Source: JADGRF01 sp035274465
GTDB taxonomy: Bacteria; Myxococcota_A; Polyangia; Polyangiales; JAFGIB01
Assembly: GCA_035274465.1 (NCBI GenBank)
Contig: DATEOF010000468.1
Coordinates: forward strand, 19,347-83,346
Reading direction: 5' to 3'
Length of the DNA stretch: 64,000 nt
Both the position numbers and the translations under genes were made by a program. Positions 62,412-64,000 of this stretch are shown one piece after another. The notes beneath the pieces are model-generated. The model had not been told where the DNA came from, ran no database searches, and saw only the letters and a program-made list of their open reading frames with translations. Each line of letters begins with the position of its first letter. Positions within the stretch are counted from its first letter, which is position 1.

Positions 62412-62924
62412 TCAGCTGTCTTCGGCGACCAGCGAGAGCGCGCGGCGCAGGCGCTCCACGTTCAGCTTCACGCCGCCGGTCTTCTCGTGCTTGGCGGGCA
62501 GCCAGCCGAGTACCTCCTCGGGCTGCGTGTGGAAGCGCAGCTCGACGTCCTGGTTCGCCATGACCATGATGCCAGTACAGATACTGCGCAGCGTGCTCGC
62601 AAGGAAGCCGCTGGCACGCACGACGACCGCAACCGAGATCACCTGGTTGCCGAGCTCGCGTCCCATCCGAGCCAGTGAGCGGCGCGCGGCGCCATCCATC
62701 ATGGCGTATTCGACGCGGCCGATATGCACATACGATATCCCACCTGGATAGCGCTTTCGCTGCGGCTCGGCTCGCTCGAATATCGCGTCCGCGACGCGTG
62801 CGGTCACTGGCTCGCGCCAGGACATGATGGCCACGTTGTCGACCCAGTACAGCGAGACCGCCTCGGGGTAGGGGCTTTCGTTGGCCGGCGGGCTCGACGA
62901 AGACCCGGGAGGCATCGAATGCAT
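62412..62924 (-). CDS. conserved hypothetical protein, SpoIIAA/STAS-like
   Basis: A 170-residue soluble protein with a Ser/Pro-rich start (MHSMPPGSSSSPPANESPYP). The folded part has alternating strands and helices (VSLYWVDNVAIMSWREPV, ISYVHIGRVEYAMM and ISVAVVVRASGFLASTL), with MDGAARRSLARMGRE as a helix. The pattern resembles STAS/SpoIIAA-like proteins common in myxobacteria, but the match is by eye. The gap of 131 bases to the USP gene and the 418-base gap on the other side suggest its own promoter. Confidence 0.55.
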   Translation of the reverse strand: MHSMPPGSSSSPPANESPYPEAVSLYWVDNVAIMSWREPVTARVADAIFERAEPQRKRYPGGISYVHIGRVEYAMMDGAARRSLARMGRELGNQVISVAVVVRASGFLASTLRSICTGIMVMANQDVELRFHTQPEEVLGWLPAKHEKTGGVKLNVERLRRALSLVAEDS

Positions 62925-62962
62925 CGGACTCTATGTTAACAGCCGAGCCATGACCTGCAATC

Positions 62963-62978
62963 GCCGCCCTCAGCTGCA
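62963..62978 (-). repeat. dispersed short repeat, copy 6 (inverted)
   Basis: Minus-strand copy of TGCAGCTGAGGGCGGC. Forms the left arm of an inverted pair with copy 7 at 63055; the right arm is an exact complement over 16 bases. Confidence 0.85.
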
Positions 62979-63054
62979 TGTGTTCATGTGGCTCACAGCG
63001 GCGGCGCGAGCGTACAGGGGTCGTCGAGGGCGGTGGTCTTCGGTTCTGCAAACC

Positions 63055-63070
63055 TGCAGCTGAGGGCGGC
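63055..63070 (+). repeat. dispersed short repeat, copy 7
   Basis: Plus-strand copy of the same 16 bases. It is preceded by AACC, as in copy 2 at 11066 (20 bases AACCTGCAGCTGAKGGCGGC shared, one variable position). Confidence 0.85.
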
Positions 63071-63342
63071 AATGGAAACGAATGCGTTCGGCTTCTGATT
63101 CGGCGCCGATGTCGCTCGATCCATGTCAGTGGAGAACGCGCCGTTGTCGAGAAGACAGCTGGCGCGAGTGTTCCAGATCACAGAGCCGAAATGTGCATTC
63201 CCTTTTGGGGCACGCGCTCTGTGTTGCGACATGGTTGGATCGTGGCGCACGCGGGGAGCGCGCGTAGATCGGCGTCAGTTTGTGCTGACGTGCATCGATT
63301 CCGGGACTTGTTTGTCGCGCGGCGCTCGGTCAATGTGGCCGG

Positions 63343-63669
63343 GTGCGGTGTACGGCTTCACAGCTGATCGGCGCATGCATCGTGGTGGTTGCCGCGAGCT
63401 GTGGCGACGAGCCGCACGAGGATCATGGTGGACGGCCGGCGACTTTCGGGACGCCTTGCATGCTCGGCGGCCTCGACCCTTGTCAGGATCCATTCGTTTG
63501 TCTCGAGCCTCCGAACTTCTCGACCGAGGCCAGCAAGGGGCCGATCTGTACGACGTCCTGCACGCAGAACGAGGATTGTCCCGCGTGGCAGGAGACGGGG
63601 GGGTCGTGCAGCGGCCAGGTGCAGTCGCAGTGCGTTCGGTTGATCTGCCGGGATGCGATGTGTCGCTGA
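63343..63669 (+). CDS. small Cys-rich lipoprotein
   Basis: A 108-residue protein starting at GTG (63343), signal peptide with lipobox VVAASC (Cys20), followed by HEDHGG. The mature part is Cys-rich: PCMLGGLDPCQDPFVC, CTTSCTQNEDC, then CSGQ, C, C and C at the end (MCR). Such disulfide-knotted lipoproteins are common in Myxococcota genomes and of unknown function. No clear Shine-Dalgarno. The next lipoprotein gene begins 42 bases after its stop on the same strand. Confidence 0.6.
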   Translation: MRCTASQLIGACIVVVAASCGDEPHEDHGGRPATFGTPCMLGGLDPCQDPFVCLEPPNFSTEASKGPICTTSCTQNEDCPAWQETGGSCSGQVQSQCVRLICRDAMCR

Positions 63670-63711
63670 CCTCGGCAGTGATCGATTGAACGCGTTCCGA
63701 CATAGCTACTC

Positions 63712-64000
63712 ATGTCATCTTCAGCGTGGTTTGCCGGGCTCGCCGTGAGTTGCCTGGTGCTCGGCTGTGCAGCCGATTCAACCGAGGATTCGCGGGGTCG
63801 CGGCGTTTCCGCCGGTGGCGCGGCGATCTCGACTCCGGCTGCCGGGTCCCCCGGCGTGGACAGTGGCGTCGCGGGTGCAAAAGGCCCCGCGAGCGGTAGC
63901 GGCGGTACTGCGGCGTCAGCGGGCACGGGCGGTGCCGGCGCGAGCGGAGGACCTGCGCCGCGCGGCGCGGCTGGACGAGCAGGGTCGGCAGGTAGCGCTG
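63712..64000 (+). CDS. lipoprotein with Ala/Gly/Ser linker (cut by window edge)
   Basis: N-terminal 96 residues of a lipoprotein: MSSSAWFAGLAVSCLVLGCA with lipobox VLGC (Cys19). After it comes a long Ala/Gly/Ser-rich linker (GVAGAKGPASGSGGTAASAG and more), the same type as in the alpha/beta hydrolase and DUF1592 lipoproteins. The functional domain lies beyond the right edge. Downstream neighbour of the Cys-rich lipoprotein. Confidence 0.75.
   Translation, partial: MSSSAWFAGLAVSCLVLGCAADSTEDSRGRGVSAGGAAISTPAAGSPGVDSGVAGAKGPASGSGGTAASAGTGGAGASGGPAPRGAAGRAGSAGSA

Larger units (their letters stand above)
62925..63342. other. intergenic stretch with inverted copies of the dispersed repeat
   Basis: About 420 bases without a supported gene. 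It contains two 16-base copies of the dispersed repeat facing each other, at 62963-62978 and 63055-63070, with 76 bases between. Nothing else recognisable was found. Confidence 0.6.

Overview
The window looks like chromosomal DNA from a GC-rich member of the Myxococcota, most likely in or near the Polyangia. The inference rests on gene content: three paired DUF1552/DUF1592-type exported proteins, many lipoproteins whose lipobox is followed by Ala/Gly/Ser-rich linkers, a myxobacterial-type PilZ protein, a TPR-methyltransferase fusion and a GH44 glycosidase. No rRNA, tRNA, CRISPR array, phage or intact insertion sequence was seen. Almost all of the window is tightly packed coding sequence.

Layout. 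1-10.5 kb is a surface-polysaccharide region: sugar epimerase, nucleotide-sugar dehydrogenase, methyltransferase, LTA-synthase-like alkaline-phosphatase-fold protein, GT2, flippase, SGNH hydrolase, a 57-residue membrane protein and a GT4. 11-21.4 kb holds a DUF1801 protein, an exported alpha/beta hydrolase, a membrane-anchored EEP phosphatase, a GH44 glycosidase coupled to a DUF1287/L,D-transpeptidase fusion, an orphan BMP-type binding lipoprotein, a small membrane protein and a GPH-type sugar transporter. 21.5-28 kb carries two tandem DUF1552/DUF1592 couples; a third lies at 41.2-44.3 kb. Between them are a propeller-like lipoprotein, a TPR-methyltransferase, a copper monooxygenase-like lipoprotein, a six-repeat Cys-pair lipoprotein, a toxin-antitoxin-like pair, an alpha/beta hydrolase with an enoyl-CoA hydratase, and a PilZ protein.

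44.4-47.9 kb has a VWA lipoprotein and an ABC-2 exporter. 47.9-51.2 kb is a purine (urate) catabolic operon: allantoicase, OHCU decarboxylase, 5-hydroxyisourate hydrolase and a TIM-barrel HpcH/citrate-lyase-like protein. Class II fructose-bisphosphate aldolase lies just upstream, behind a perfect 10-bp inverted repeat. 52.6-61.7 kb is a second glycan island: GT-C enzyme, methyltransferase, polyprenyl-phosphate sugar transferase, then a four-gene operon of epimerase, radical SAM, GT4 and epimerase. The window ends with a universal stress protein, a small myxobacterial-type protein and two lipoproteins, the last cut by the window edge.

The strongest unexplained signal is a short dispersed repeat (core TGCAGCTGAKGGCGGC, extending to 21 identical bases in three copies). 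It occurs seven times, in both orientations, in unrelated contexts: a signal peptide, a linker, a C-terminal tail, a ribosome-binding region and an intergenic inverted pair. Second in interest are the repeated DUF1552/DUF1592 couples and the urate operon with its aldolase-like extra gene. All calls come from reading the sequence; no database search was run.
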